From contig CANHUM010000090.1 of NCBI GenBank assembly GCA_947463845.1, forward strand, positions 1 through 7,032: DNA of 7,032 nt. Reading direction: 5' to 3'. Origin of the DNA: Comamonadaceae bacterium (GTDB lineage: Bacteria > Pseudomonadota > Gammaproteobacteria > Burkholderiales > Burkholderiaceae_C). Below, one piece after another: positions 1 to 6,101 of the stretch. A model generated the notes under the pieces. That model was not told where the DNA came from, did not search any database, and saw nothing but the letters and a program-made list of their open reading frames with translations. The position numbers and the translations under genes are program-made. Each line of letters opens with the position of its first letter. The stretch's first letter is position 1.

Positions 1-288
1 GAGTCGCTGGCCCATATCTTGTGCGAGCCCTGTCCTAGTTGTCAGGGTAAGGGCATTGTCAAGACGCCGCGTTCGGTGGTCTACGACATCCTGCGCGAGA
101 TCCTGCGTGAAGCGCGTCAGTTCAACCCCCGCGAGTTCCGCATCGTGGCCACCTTGGCGGTCATTGGTTTGCTGTTGGACGAAGAAAGCCAGCACCTTGC
201 AGGCCTGTCGGACTTCATCGCCAAGCCAATTTCACTGCAAGTCGAAGCGTCTATGGGGCCAGAGCAGTACGACATCGTGCTGCTCTGA
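1..288 (+). CDS. rng: Ribonuclease G, C-terminal fragment (5' end outside window)
   Basis: This is the last 95 codons of a ribonuclease G / CafA-type endoribonuclease, read in frame 1 from the window edge to the TGA at 286-288. RNase G is a cytoplasmic 5'-end-sensing endonuclease that matures the 5' end of 16S rRNA and degrades some mRNAs. The visible part carries the zinc-link motif of the RNase E/G family (CPSCQGKG, cysteines encoded at 31-33 and 40-42), which in the family coordinates zinc between subunits. It is followed by a small domain (YDILREILREAR, then EESQHLAGL) that resembles the tail of E. coli RNase G. The protein ends shortly after this domain in QYDIVLL, with no long acidic or arginine-rich degradosome scaffold; that favours RNase G over RNase E. 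The catalytic S1 and DNase I-like domains lie outside the window. It converges on msbA with a 6-base gap. Confidence 0.92.
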   Translation, partial: ESLAHILCEPCPSCQGKGIVKTPRSVVYDILREILREARQFNPREFRIVATLAVIGLLLDEESQHLAGLSDFIAKPISLQVEASMGPEQYDIVLL

Positions 289-294
289 GGCGCA

Positions 295-2097
295 TCAGCC
301 GGAGGTGATCACTTCGGCAGGGGCTTCACTGGCCCATTCGCCCCGGTGGTGCAGGCGACTGTAGGCACCACCACGTGTCAGCAATTCGGCAGGAGCGCCT
401 TGCTCCACTATCCGACCACGTTCCATCACAATGACCCGGTCGGCATGCTCGATGGTGGACAATCGGTGCGCCACGATCAAGGTGGTTCGGCCTTGCATGA
501 GTTTTTGCAGGGCCTCTTGCACCAGACGCTCGGACTCGTTGTCCAACGCCGAAGTGGCCTCATCCAGAATCAAGATGGGCGCATCTTTGTACAACGCGCG
601 GGCGATGGCCAATCGCTGGCGCTGCCCCCCCGATAGCTGGTTGGCGTTGTGGCCCAGCGGAGTGTCCATGCCCTGAGGCAGTGTCTGCACGTGCGCCCAC
701 AAATTGGCCGCTTCAAGGCATTGCTGTACTTTGGCACGGTCGGGTGGGCTGCCCAGGCTCACATTGGTCGCCAAGCTGTCATTGAGCATGACCACATCCT
801 GGCTGACCATGGCCAACTGTTGACGCAGGCTGTCCAGCTGCCATTGCGGAAGTGGCACGCCATCCAACAGCACTTGTCCACCGGTTGGATTCAAAAAGCG
901 TGGAAGCAACTGGATCAGTGTGGTTTTGCCTGCGCCCGATGTGCCTACCAAGGCCACAGTTTCGCCCGGTTGCACAGTCAGATCGATCAGCGCTAAGGCA
1001 GGCTCACCATCGGGGTTGAATTGCACACTCACGTTTTGCCAGGCCAATGCACCTTGTGCGCGTTGTACCTGATGCGTACCCTGGCTTTCTTCTGGCGAAT
1101 CGTGCATCAGGGCCAGGCCTCGCTCGAGGGCAGCCAGGCCCCGGGTGATGGGGTTGGCCACATCGGCCAGGCGCTTGATGGGGGCGATCAGCATCAGCAT
1201 CGCCGTGATGAAGGCCACAAAACTGCCCACCGTGGCCCCAGACGCGGCATCACGACTTTGTACGAGCGCAATCATCAGCACGAGGGAAAGGGCGATGGCC
1301 GCCATGATTTGGGTCAGCGGCGTCATGGCCGCCGAAGCGGCGGTGGATTTCAGGGCCAAGCGACGCAGCCTCTGACCCAGCGCATTGAAGCGCCCGATTT
1401 GTTGGGCCTGGGCACCGTGCAGGCGAACCATGCGGTGGGCCAACACGTTTTCCTCCACCACGTAGGCCAGGTCATCTGTCGCCTTTTGACTTTCCTTGGT
1501 CAGGCTGTAGAGGCGCCGTGAAAGCACTTTCATGATCCAGCTCAATCCCGGCGCCACGGTGAACACCACCAACGTGAGTTGCCAGTTCAGCCACATCAAA
1601 TAGCCCACCAGGGCTAACAGCGTGAAGCCGTCTCGGGTCAAGCCGATCAAGGCCGACACCAGCTGCGAGGCACCAATTTGCACTTCGTACACCACGGTGT
1701 TGGACAAGGCGCTGGCCGATTGTCGGCCAAAGAGTGATAAATCAGCCCGCACCAGTTTGGCAAACAAGTCTTGGCGCAGTTTTTCCATGCCATCGTTGGT
1801 GACTCGGGCCAAAGCATATTGCGCCACATAATGCGCCAAACCCCTCAAGGTGAACAAGCCAATGACGGCCACTGGAACTGACCAAAGTGGCAGCTTGTTT
1901 TCTGCAAAACCGTTGTCCAGCAAGGGCTGGAACAAGGCCGGAATCAAGGGTTCTGTGAGGGCTCCGAGCAAAGTAGCGCCCATGGCGAGCGCCCAAACCC
2001 ATTTCTGAATTAAAAAATAGGGCGTCAACCTCAGCAGCCTTTGACGAATGCTGGGTAGGTCCGTGTCGGACGGTGAGGTGGGTGTGTTGGGCTGCAT
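295..2097 (-). CDS. msbA: MsbA-type lipid A / LPS ABC flippase (permease fused to ATPase)
   Basis: A 600-residue half-transporter that should form an inner-membrane homodimer and flip lipid A-core from the cytoplasmic to the periplasmic leaflet using ATP. The first ~340 residues form the exporter domain, with hydrophobic segments near 33-56, 70-94, 150-166, 169-190, 262-280 and 291-308. The early motif QPLLDNGF closely resembles QPLL/KPLLDDGF of E. coli MsbA. The ATPase domain has Walker A GTSGAGKTT (385-393), Q-loop Gln433, signature LSGGQ (488-492), Walker B ending in Asp512-Glu513 and switch His544, so all catalytic elements look intact. The frame stays open upstream as far as 2257, with a possible ATG at 2133 and TTG at 2199. 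I chose ATG 2097 because it gives a length near the family norm (about 580) and the upstream residues do not look like MsbA; no start has a well-spaced Shine-Dalgarno. A general multidrug ABC exporter is the main alternative. Confidence 0.9.
   Translation of the reverse strand: MQPNTPTSPSDTDLPSIRQRLLRLTPYFLIQKWVWALAMGATLLGALTEPLIPALFQPLLDNGFAENKLPLWSVPVAVIGLFTLRGLAHYVAQYALARVTNDGMEKLRQDLFAKLVRADLSLFGRQSASALSNTVVYEVQIGASQLVSALIGLTRDGFTLLALVGYLMWLNWQLTLVVFTVAPGLSWIMKVLSRRLYSLTKESQKATDDLAYVVEENVLAHRMVRLHGAQAQQIGRFNALGQRLRRLALKSTAASAAMTPLTQIMAAIALSLVLMIALVQSRDAASGATVGSFVAFITAMLMLIAPIKRLADVANPITRGLAALERGLALMHDSPEESQGTHQVQRAQGALAWQNVSVQFNPDGEPALALIDLTVQPGETVALVGTSGAGKTTLIQLLPRFLNPTGGQVLLDGVPLPQWQLDSLRQQLAMVSQDVVMLNDSLATNVSLGSPPDRAKVQQCLEAANLWAHVQTLPQGMDTPLGHNANQLSGGQRQRLAIARALYKDAPILILDEATSALDNESERLVQEALQKLMQGRTTLIVAHRLSTIEHADRVIVMERGRIVEQGAPAELLTRGGAYSRLHHRGEWASEAPAEVITSG
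298..318. other. Hairpin at the rng/msbA convergence point
   Basis: GCCGGAG (298-304) pairs with CTTCGGC (312-318) across a 7-base loop, giving a 7-bp stem with one G-T wobble. It lies in the last codons of msbA and 10 bases past the rng stop, where a shared bidirectional terminator would be expected. Neither strand has a T-tract after the stem, so intrinsic termination is not supported by the sequence; a stem alone could still protect mRNA 3' ends. Confidence 0.3.
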
Positions 2098-2165
2098 GTG
2101 CCCAAGATTGTAAGCACGACGGTTTGTTGGCATACAAATGGCGCTTGTGCTCGATCCAGGCGTGT

Positions 2166-2193
2166 TTTGAAATACCCGTTCAAAGAACTTGAA
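2166..2193. repeat. Overlapping inverted repeats TTTGAA / TTCAAA / TTGAA
   Basis: TTTGAA (2166-2171) and TTCAAA (2179-2184) form a perfect 6-bp inverted repeat with a 7-base spacer. TTCAA (2179-2183) then pairs again with TTGAA (2189-2193) across 5 bases, so the middle arm has two alternative partners. The three half-sites overlap the candidate tolB promoter and could be an operator, but one 6-bp inverted repeat in ~195 bases is expected by chance about as often as not. Confidence 0.3.
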
Positions 2194-2194
2194 T
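2167..2194 (+). promoter_or_regulatory. Candidate sigma70 promoter for tolB-pal-cpoB
   Basis: TTGAAA (2167-2172, 5 of 6 to the -35 consensus) is followed after 16 bases by TTGAAT (2189-2194, 4 of 6 to TATAAT). Transcription would start near 2201 and leave a leader of about 90 bases before the tolB ATG. It is the best rightward match I found in the gap, but it is only moderate and untested. Confidence 0.3.
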
Positions 2195-2241
2195 GGCAAG
2201 CCTTCCTCAGCGCGCGGATGGTTTTCTCCAGATTCTTTCCT

Positions 2242-2252
2242 TACACGGTGTA
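2242..2252. repeat. Short palindrome TACAC-G-GTGTA
   Basis: A perfect inverted repeat with 5-bp arms and a single central base, located 40 bases upstream of the tolB ATG in its predicted 5' leader. Its symmetry would suit a dimeric DNA-binding regulator, but arms this short are expected by chance about once or more in a region of this size. Confidence 0.2.
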
Positions 2253-2292
2253 GGATTCATACTTTCGCCGGATTCCTCTTTCATTGACGCAC

Positions 2293-3579
2293 ATGCACAT
2301 TTTTTTCTCTCCTGCGCGGTGGATTGGCCCTCTGTTAACTGTCTTCTTGGGGGCTGTTTGGTGTTCTTCGGTCTGGGCTCAATTCAGGGTCGAGGTGACC
2401 GGGGTCGGTCTCACCCAGTTACCGATCTTGGTCACGCCTTTCAAGGGTGAGGCGCAGTCTCCCCAAAAGCTGTCATCCATCATCCAGGCCAATTTATCCA
2501 GAACCGGCCAATTCAAATCGCTGCCCACAGGCAGTCTGGTGTTCGATGAAATGAGCCGACCTGACTGGTCCGTTCTTCGCCCAACATCTGCGGAGGCCAT
2601 GATGGCCGGGTCGGTGACTCGTCTGGCAGATGGGCGCTTCGATGTTCGTGCGCGGCTTTGGGATGTGGTCAAAGGTCAGGAAAAGGCTGACTTCAAGGAC
2701 ACCGTGAGTGCTGCCGACTTGCGCCTGTCTGCCCATCGACTCTCCGACTGGGCTTATCAGCAGCTGACGGGCACCCCTGGTGTTTTCACATCCCGCATCA
2801 GTTATGTCACCAAGGCAGGAGGGCGATACAGTTTATGGGTGGCTGACTCCGATGGTGAAGGCGCGCGTTCGGCCATCAACAGCCCGGAACCCATCATCTC
2901 ACCGTCTTGGTCGCCCACCGGGACACATTTGGCCTATGTGTCGTTTGAAAACCGCAAACCTGTGGTTTATGTTCACGAACTGGCGACAGGCCAACGCCGC
3001 GAAGTCGCGAATTTCAAGGGCTCCAACAGCGCGCCGGCTTGGGCGCCAGATGGCCGCTCCATTGTGGCGACTTTGAGCCGTGATGGCGGCTCTCAGCTCT
3101 GGCGGGTGGCTTTGCAAGGTGGAGAACCCCAGCGATTAACCAGCGGGAGCATCAACACAGAGCCTGTTTTCTCTGCGGATGGGCAGAGCCTGTTCTTTGT
3201 CAGTGACCGTGGAGGGAATCCACAAATTTACAAAATGCCTGCACAAGGTGGTCCTGCCCAGCGCGTGACTTTTTCCGGAAACTACAACATTTCTCCAGCG
3301 CTCAGTCCTGATGGTCGATGGTTGGCTTATATTTCTCGCACGGGTGGCGGCTTCAAGCTGCACTTGATGGAGTTGGCATCCGGGCAGGTGACGGCCTTGA
3401 CGGATACCTCTGCCGATGAGCGGCCCAGCTTTGCCCCCAACAGCCGTTTGCTGGTCTATGCCACTCAGCAAGGTGGCGAGTCGCTCATGACCACAACATT
3501 GGACGGTCGGGTCAAGGCCCGGCTGGCTGGCCAAAGTGGAGACCTGCGTGAGCCGCATTGGGGTCCGGTTCGGCCCTGA
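2293..3579 (+). CDS. tolB: Tol-Pal system periplasmic beta-propeller protein TolB
   Basis: A 428-residue periplasmic protein of the Tol-Pal machine, which draws the outer membrane inward at the division site; TolB binds Pal and is released from it through TolA. The N-terminus is a Sec signal peptide (hydrophobic core about residues 11-22, likely cleavage after SVWA at 29). The mature N-terminal strand QFRVEVTG corresponds to the TolA-binding end of E. coli TolB. An alpha/beta domain runs to about 160, followed by a propeller with PD40-type repeats near 204-217 (SPSWSPTG), 247-262 (APAWAPDG), 290-305 (EPVFSADG), 334-348 (SPALSPDG) and 377-391 (RPSFAPNS). A TTG at 2284 would add three residues; ATG 2293 is preferred, although neither start has a clear Shine-Dalgarno. 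pal and cpoB follow in the usual order, but tolA is not upstream: msbA is there in the opposite direction. Confidence 0.96.
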   Translation: MHIFFSPARWIGPLLTVFLGAVWCSSVWAQFRVEVTGVGLTQLPILVTPFKGEAQSPQKLSSIIQANLSRTGQFKSLPTGSLVFDEMSRPDWSVLRPTSAEAMMAGSVTRLADGRFDVRARLWDVVKGQEKADFKDTVSAADLRLSAHRLSDWAYQQLTGTPGVFTSRISYVTKAGGRYSLWVADSDGEGARSAINSPEPIISPSWSPTGTHLAYVSFENRKPVVYVHELATGQRREVANFKGSNSAPAWAPDGRSIVATLSRDGGSQLWRVALQGGEPQRLTSGSINTEPVFSADGQSLFFVSDRGGNPQIYKMPAQGGPAQRVTFSGNYNISPALSPDGRWLAYISRTGGGFKLHLMELASGQVTALTDTSADERPSFAPNSRLLVYATQQGGESLMTTTLDGRVKARLAGQSGDLREPHWGPVRP

Positions 3580-3600
3580 TACCGTTTGATTTTTTTATTT
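3561..3600 (+). promoter_or_regulatory. Weak hairpin and T-rich stretch between tolB and pal
   Basis: At the 3' end of tolB, GGG-T-CCG can fold onto CGGCCC (3561-3576) with one bulged base and a GTT loop. Seven consecutive Ts follow at 3590-3596. The T run begins 13 bases after the stem, too far for a normal intrinsic terminator. It also sits directly before the pal Shine-Dalgarno, where a U-rich leader can help ribosome binding through protein S1. I read it as a possible translation enhancer or partial attenuator, with low certainty. Confidence 0.25.
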
Positions 3601-3610
3601 GAGGTGGATT

Positions 3611-4159
3611 ATGAACAAGCAAATTTTGTCGGTGATTTTGGTCGGGGCGGTCCTCAGCGGCTGCGCTTCGGGTGTCAAGCTTGACGACGTGCCCGTCGAA
3701 GACAAGGCGGCCACTTCTGCAGGGGCTGGCTCTGGTGTCGCCGTTCAAGGGATCGGCGCAGGTCAAGGCGGCGCTCAAACAGGGGTGCCCACCGTCATGG
3801 TGGACGCCAAAACTGCAGGTCAGGGTCCTGTGGGCGTGGCCCATGTGGTGTTCTTTGATTACGACAGTTTTGTCATCCGTGCCGAAGCGCGCCCCGTGAT
3901 TGCCTCTCATGCGCAGTTTTTGCAGGCCAACAAACAGCGCAAGGCCAGCTTGGAGGGGCACACCGATGAGCGCGGCGGCCGTGAATACAACCTGGCCTTG
4001 GGACAAAAGCGTGCCGATGCGGTCCGCCAGGCTCTGAGCTTATTGGGCGTGCCTGAATCTCAACTGGAGGCGGTGAGTTTTGGCAAGGAAAAGTTGGTGG
4101 CTGAGGGTGGCACCGACGCTGACCAGGCGAGAAACCGTCGCGTCGAAATCCGCTATTGA
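3611..4159 (+). CDS. pal: Peptidoglycan-associated lipoprotein Pal
   Basis: A 182-residue outer-membrane lipoprotein that anchors the outer membrane to peptidoglycan and is the partner of TolB. The signal peptide ends in a lipobox LSGC (15-18), so Cys18 should be the lipidated first residue; the next residues (Ala, Ser) contain no Asp inner-membrane retention signal. A flexible linker rich in Gly and Ala spans about 36-60. The OmpA-like domain starts with VVFFDYDS (79-86) and carries the diaminopimelate-binding motif GHTDERGGREYN (116-127) with Asp119, plus Arg134 in LGQKRA, all as expected for Pal. The domain ends with NRRVEIRY at the C-terminus. ATG 3611 is chosen over TTG 3599 because GAGGTGG (3601-3607) is a well-placed Shine-Dalgarno. 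It lies 31 bases after tolB and 8 before cpoB. Confidence 0.97.
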   Translation: MNKQILSVILVGAVLSGCASGVKLDDVPVEDKAATSAGAGSGVAVQGIGAGQGGAQTGVPTVMVDAKTAGQGPVGVAHVVFFDYDSFVIRAEARPVIASHAQFLQANKQRKASLEGHTDERGGREYNLALGQKRADAVRQALSLLGVPESQLEAVSFGKEKLVAEGGTDADQARNRRVEIRY

Positions 4160-4167
4160 GGCGCAGT

Positions 4168-4962
4168 ATGTTTCAAGCACCTTTGGGGTTGAAAAAAGCC
4201 AGATTTGCGCTGGCACTTGGGTTGGTGTTTTTTAGCGTTAACAGCCAGGCTGCCTTGTTTGGAGATGACGAAGCGCGTCGGGCCATACTGGATCTGCGCC
4301 AGCGCCTGGAACAATCTCAAACTGCCAACAAGGCTTTGGTGGAGCAAAGTGCCCAGCAGCAAAATCAGTCCGTGACGCAACTGCGTTCAGCCTTGTTGGA
4401 TTTGCAAACCCAAATTGACAAGTTGCGTGCTGACCTGGCCCAGAGCCTGGGTGCTCAGGAGCGACTGGCCCGTGATTTGACGGAGCTTCAATTGCGTCAA
4501 AAAGATGCCATGTCCAGTGTTGAGGACCGTTTGCGTCGTTTTGAGCCGATCAAAGTCAATATCGATGGCCGAGAGGTCATGGTCGACCCGGCTGAAAAAA
4601 CGGATTTTGATCGGGCCATGGGCCTGTTCCGTCAGGGCGATTTTCTGGCAGCGCAATCGGGTTTCCAGGGTTTCCTGATGCGCCATCCCACCAGTGCGTA
4701 CCTGCCCTCAGTTCTTTTTTGGCTTGGAAATGCGCAGTATGCCAACAAAGCTTACCGTGAATCGATGATCAGTTTCCAGCGGCTGCTGACGGAAACACCT
4801 GCCAACGCCCGTGCGCCCGAGGCGATGTTGGCTATTTCCAATATTCAGGTTGAACTCAAAGACACCAGGGGTGCTCGAAAAACACTCGAAGACCTGATCA
4901 AAGCCCATCCCGCCTCAGAAACGGCCGCAACGGCTCGCGAACGATTGAGCCGTTTGCGCTGA
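4168..4962 (+). CDS. cpoB: Cell division coordinator CpoB (YbgF)
   Basis: A 264-residue periplasmic protein that links Tol-Pal-driven outer-membrane constriction to septal peptidoglycan synthesis by binding TolA and modulating PBP1B in E. coli. The signal peptide covers about residues 1-28 (NSQA followed by ALFGDDEA). A long charged, heptad-like segment rich in Gln, Leu and Glu (about 32-124) matches the N-terminal trimeric coiled coil. It is followed by three TPR-like units at about 147-176 (FDRAMGLFRQGDF), 177-213 (FWLGNAQYANKAY) and 214-250, the usual CpoB architecture and length. ATG 4168 is chosen because GAGG (4158-4161) lies 6 bases upstream and overlaps the pal stop codon, suggesting translational coupling with pal. 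A TTG at 4156 would overlap pal and add four residues. The next gene starts 6 bases after its stop. Confidence 0.95.
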   Translation: MFQAPLGLKKARFALALGLVFFSVNSQAALFGDDEARRAILDLRQRLEQSQTANKALVEQSAQQQNQSVTQLRSALLDLQTQIDKLRADLAQSLGAQERLARDLTELQLRQKDAMSSVEDRLRRFEPIKVNIDGREVMVDPAEKTDFDRAMGLFRQGDFLAAQSGFQGFLMRHPTSAYLPSVLFWLGNAQYANKAYRESMISFQRLLTETPANARAPEAMLAISNIQVELKDTRGARKTLEDLIKAHPASETAATARERLSRLR

Positions 4963-4968
4963 TCTGGC

Positions 4969-6087
4969 ATGCCAACCATCATCACGGCAGACGAAATCCA
5001 GAATCTGAGGGTCCACATTTGGGCCATGGGTTTTGTTCTGTCGATGTTGGCTGGCTTCCTGATTCATCGTGGGCATTTCTGCACGATGGGTGCCATCAGT
5101 GATTGGGTGGTCATGCGCGATGCCACGCGTCTTCGGCAGTGGGCCTTGGCACTGGCGGTCGCGATTCTGGGCTTTGGTCTCATGGTGTGGTGGGATTGGA
5201 TAGATCCTTTGAACACCATTTACGCTTCAAGCCATCTGAGTTGGCTCTCAGGCATTTTGGGCGGTGTTTTGTTCGGCGTCGGCATGGTGCTGGCCTCTGG
5301 TTGCAGCGGAAAATCTCTCGTGCGCCTGGGTGCTGGCATTTTGAAATCCTTGGTCGTTTTGCTGGCGATGGCCGTTGCAGGCCTGTCCACCATGAAGGGG
5401 TTGACAGCAGTTTGGCGCGTCCATCAGATCGATCCTATTGGCTTCCAATTGCCCCATGGCCCTTTTGCTGGGCAGTGGTTGTCGGCCATGACGGGTTGGT
5501 CCACGGATCAGTCCTATGGCGTGTCGGCTTGCCTGGTCGCAGTTTTATTTTTTCTCTGGATCGTCAAAGACCGCAGCTTCAACACCCTTTTCAATTGGGT
5601 GATGGGGGCGGGCCTGGGCTTGTTGGTGGTGGCATTTTGGTGGCTGAGTGGCGTGTTCGGTTTTGTCCCAGAACATCCAGAAACCCTCGAACCCGTTTTT
5701 TTGACAACCCACAGTGGGCGCATGGAAGCACTGAGCTTCACGGCGCCCGTGGCTTATTGGCTGGATGCTTTGCTTTATTACAGCGATGGCAGCAAACGGT
5801 TGACGCTGGGCATGGTCACCGTGGCCGGTGTAGTTTCTGGTGCAGCCATCAGTGCTGTGTCGCAGGGCTCTTTTCGTTGGGAAAGTTTCACGCAACGCGC
5901 AGATCTGGTGCGGCACCTGCTGGGCGGCTGCTTCATGGGGGTGGGTGGGGTTCTGGCCATGGGCTGTACTTTCGGACAAGGTCTCACGGGCTTGTCGACG
6001 TTGAGCCTGGGCAGCTTGTTGTCTGTGGTGGGCATTTTCCTGGGGGCTGTTGCTGCCTTGCAGTGGCAATTGCGTCATAACGCATGA
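4969..6087 (+). CDS. YeeE/YedE-family (TsuA-like) sulfur-compound membrane permease
   Basis: A 372-residue polytopic inner-membrane protein of the YeeE/YedE (Sulf_transp) family, whose characterised member TsuA imports thiosulfate by passing it between conserved cysteines. I count about 9-10 hydrophobic segments, including roughly 17-33, 57-74, 91-111, 120-142, 185-200, 209-228, 281-299, 316-336 and 343-365. The family cysteine motifs are all present: HFCTMGA (Cys38), ASGCSGKSLVRLG (Cys112) and AMGCTFGQG (Cys333). The second and third motifs sit in similar GVG-MVLASGC / GVG-VLAMGC contexts, showing the internal two-fold repeat. Cys321 is an extra cysteine. The start ATG is 6 bases after cpoB and has only a weak Shine-Dalgarno, so translation may depend on coupling. 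The stop overlaps an ATG (ATGA, 6084-6087) of the tcdA frame. No TusA/YeeD-like partner is visible. The exact substrate is inferred from the family. Confidence 0.88.
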   Translation: MPTIITADEIQNLRVHIWAMGFVLSMLAGFLIHRGHFCTMGAISDWVVMRDATRLRQWALALAVAILGFGLMVWWDWIDPLNTIYASSHLSWLSGILGGVLFGVGMVLASGCSGKSLVRLGAGILKSLVVLLAMAVAGLSTMKGLTAVWRVHQIDPIGFQLPHGPFAGQWLSAMTGWSTDQSYGVSACLVAVLFFLWIVKDRSFNTLFNWVMGAGLGLLVVAFWWLSGVFGFVPEHPETLEPVFLTTHSGRMEALSFTAPVAYWLDALLYYSDGSKRLTLGMVTVAGVVSGAAISAVSQGSFRWESFTQRADLVRHLLGGCFMGVGGVLAMGCTFGQGLTGLSTLSLGSLLSVVGIFLGAVAALQWQLRHNA

Positions 6088-6101
6088 TCCTGGAGACCCC
6101 G

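Larger units (their letters stand above)
2098..2292. promoter_or_regulatory. Divergent msbA/tolB intergenic control region
   Basis: This ~195-base stretch is the only sizeable non-coding gap in the window and must hold the start signals for leftward msbA and rightward tolB. For msbA a minus-strand TACAAT (plus 2107-2112) could act as a -10 box but has no good -35 partner. For tolB a candidate promoter is listed separately. The region also holds inverted repeats (2166-2193 and 2242-2252) and three copies of GATTC (2231, 2254, 2271). Neither gene has a clear Shine-Dalgarno in front of its chosen start. No small ORF with convincing start signals was seen. Confidence 0.55.

Noticed and set aside
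1021..1521. A 166-codon forward open frame opposite msbA
   Set aside because: It is the complement of the MsbA membrane domain, rich in His and Gln, with no domain or translation signal.
2098..2199. N-terminal extension of MsbA to a TTG at 2199
   Set aside because: Although AGGAAGG lies just upstream of the TTG, it is only about one base away, too close for use, and the added 34 residues do not resemble MsbA N-termini.
2293..2382. TolB as a possible lipoprotein because of a Cys in its signal region (AVWC)
   Set aside because: AVWC does not fit a lipobox (Leu-Ser/Ala-Gly/Ala-Cys), and SVWA a few residues later is a good standard signal peptidase site, in line with soluble TolB.
5545..6078. 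A 177-codon antisense open frame opposite the permease
   Set aside because: Its Gln/His/Pro-rich composition reflects the reverse complement of membrane-protein codons, and I see no ribosome binding site.
5103..6080. A 325-codon open frame inside the permease gene in another forward frame
   Set aside because: It lies wholly within a gene with clear family motifs, begins at a TTG with no Shine-Dalgarno, and its product is rich in Trp, Cys, Arg and Gly without recognisable domains. Long shadow frames are common in GC-rich genes.
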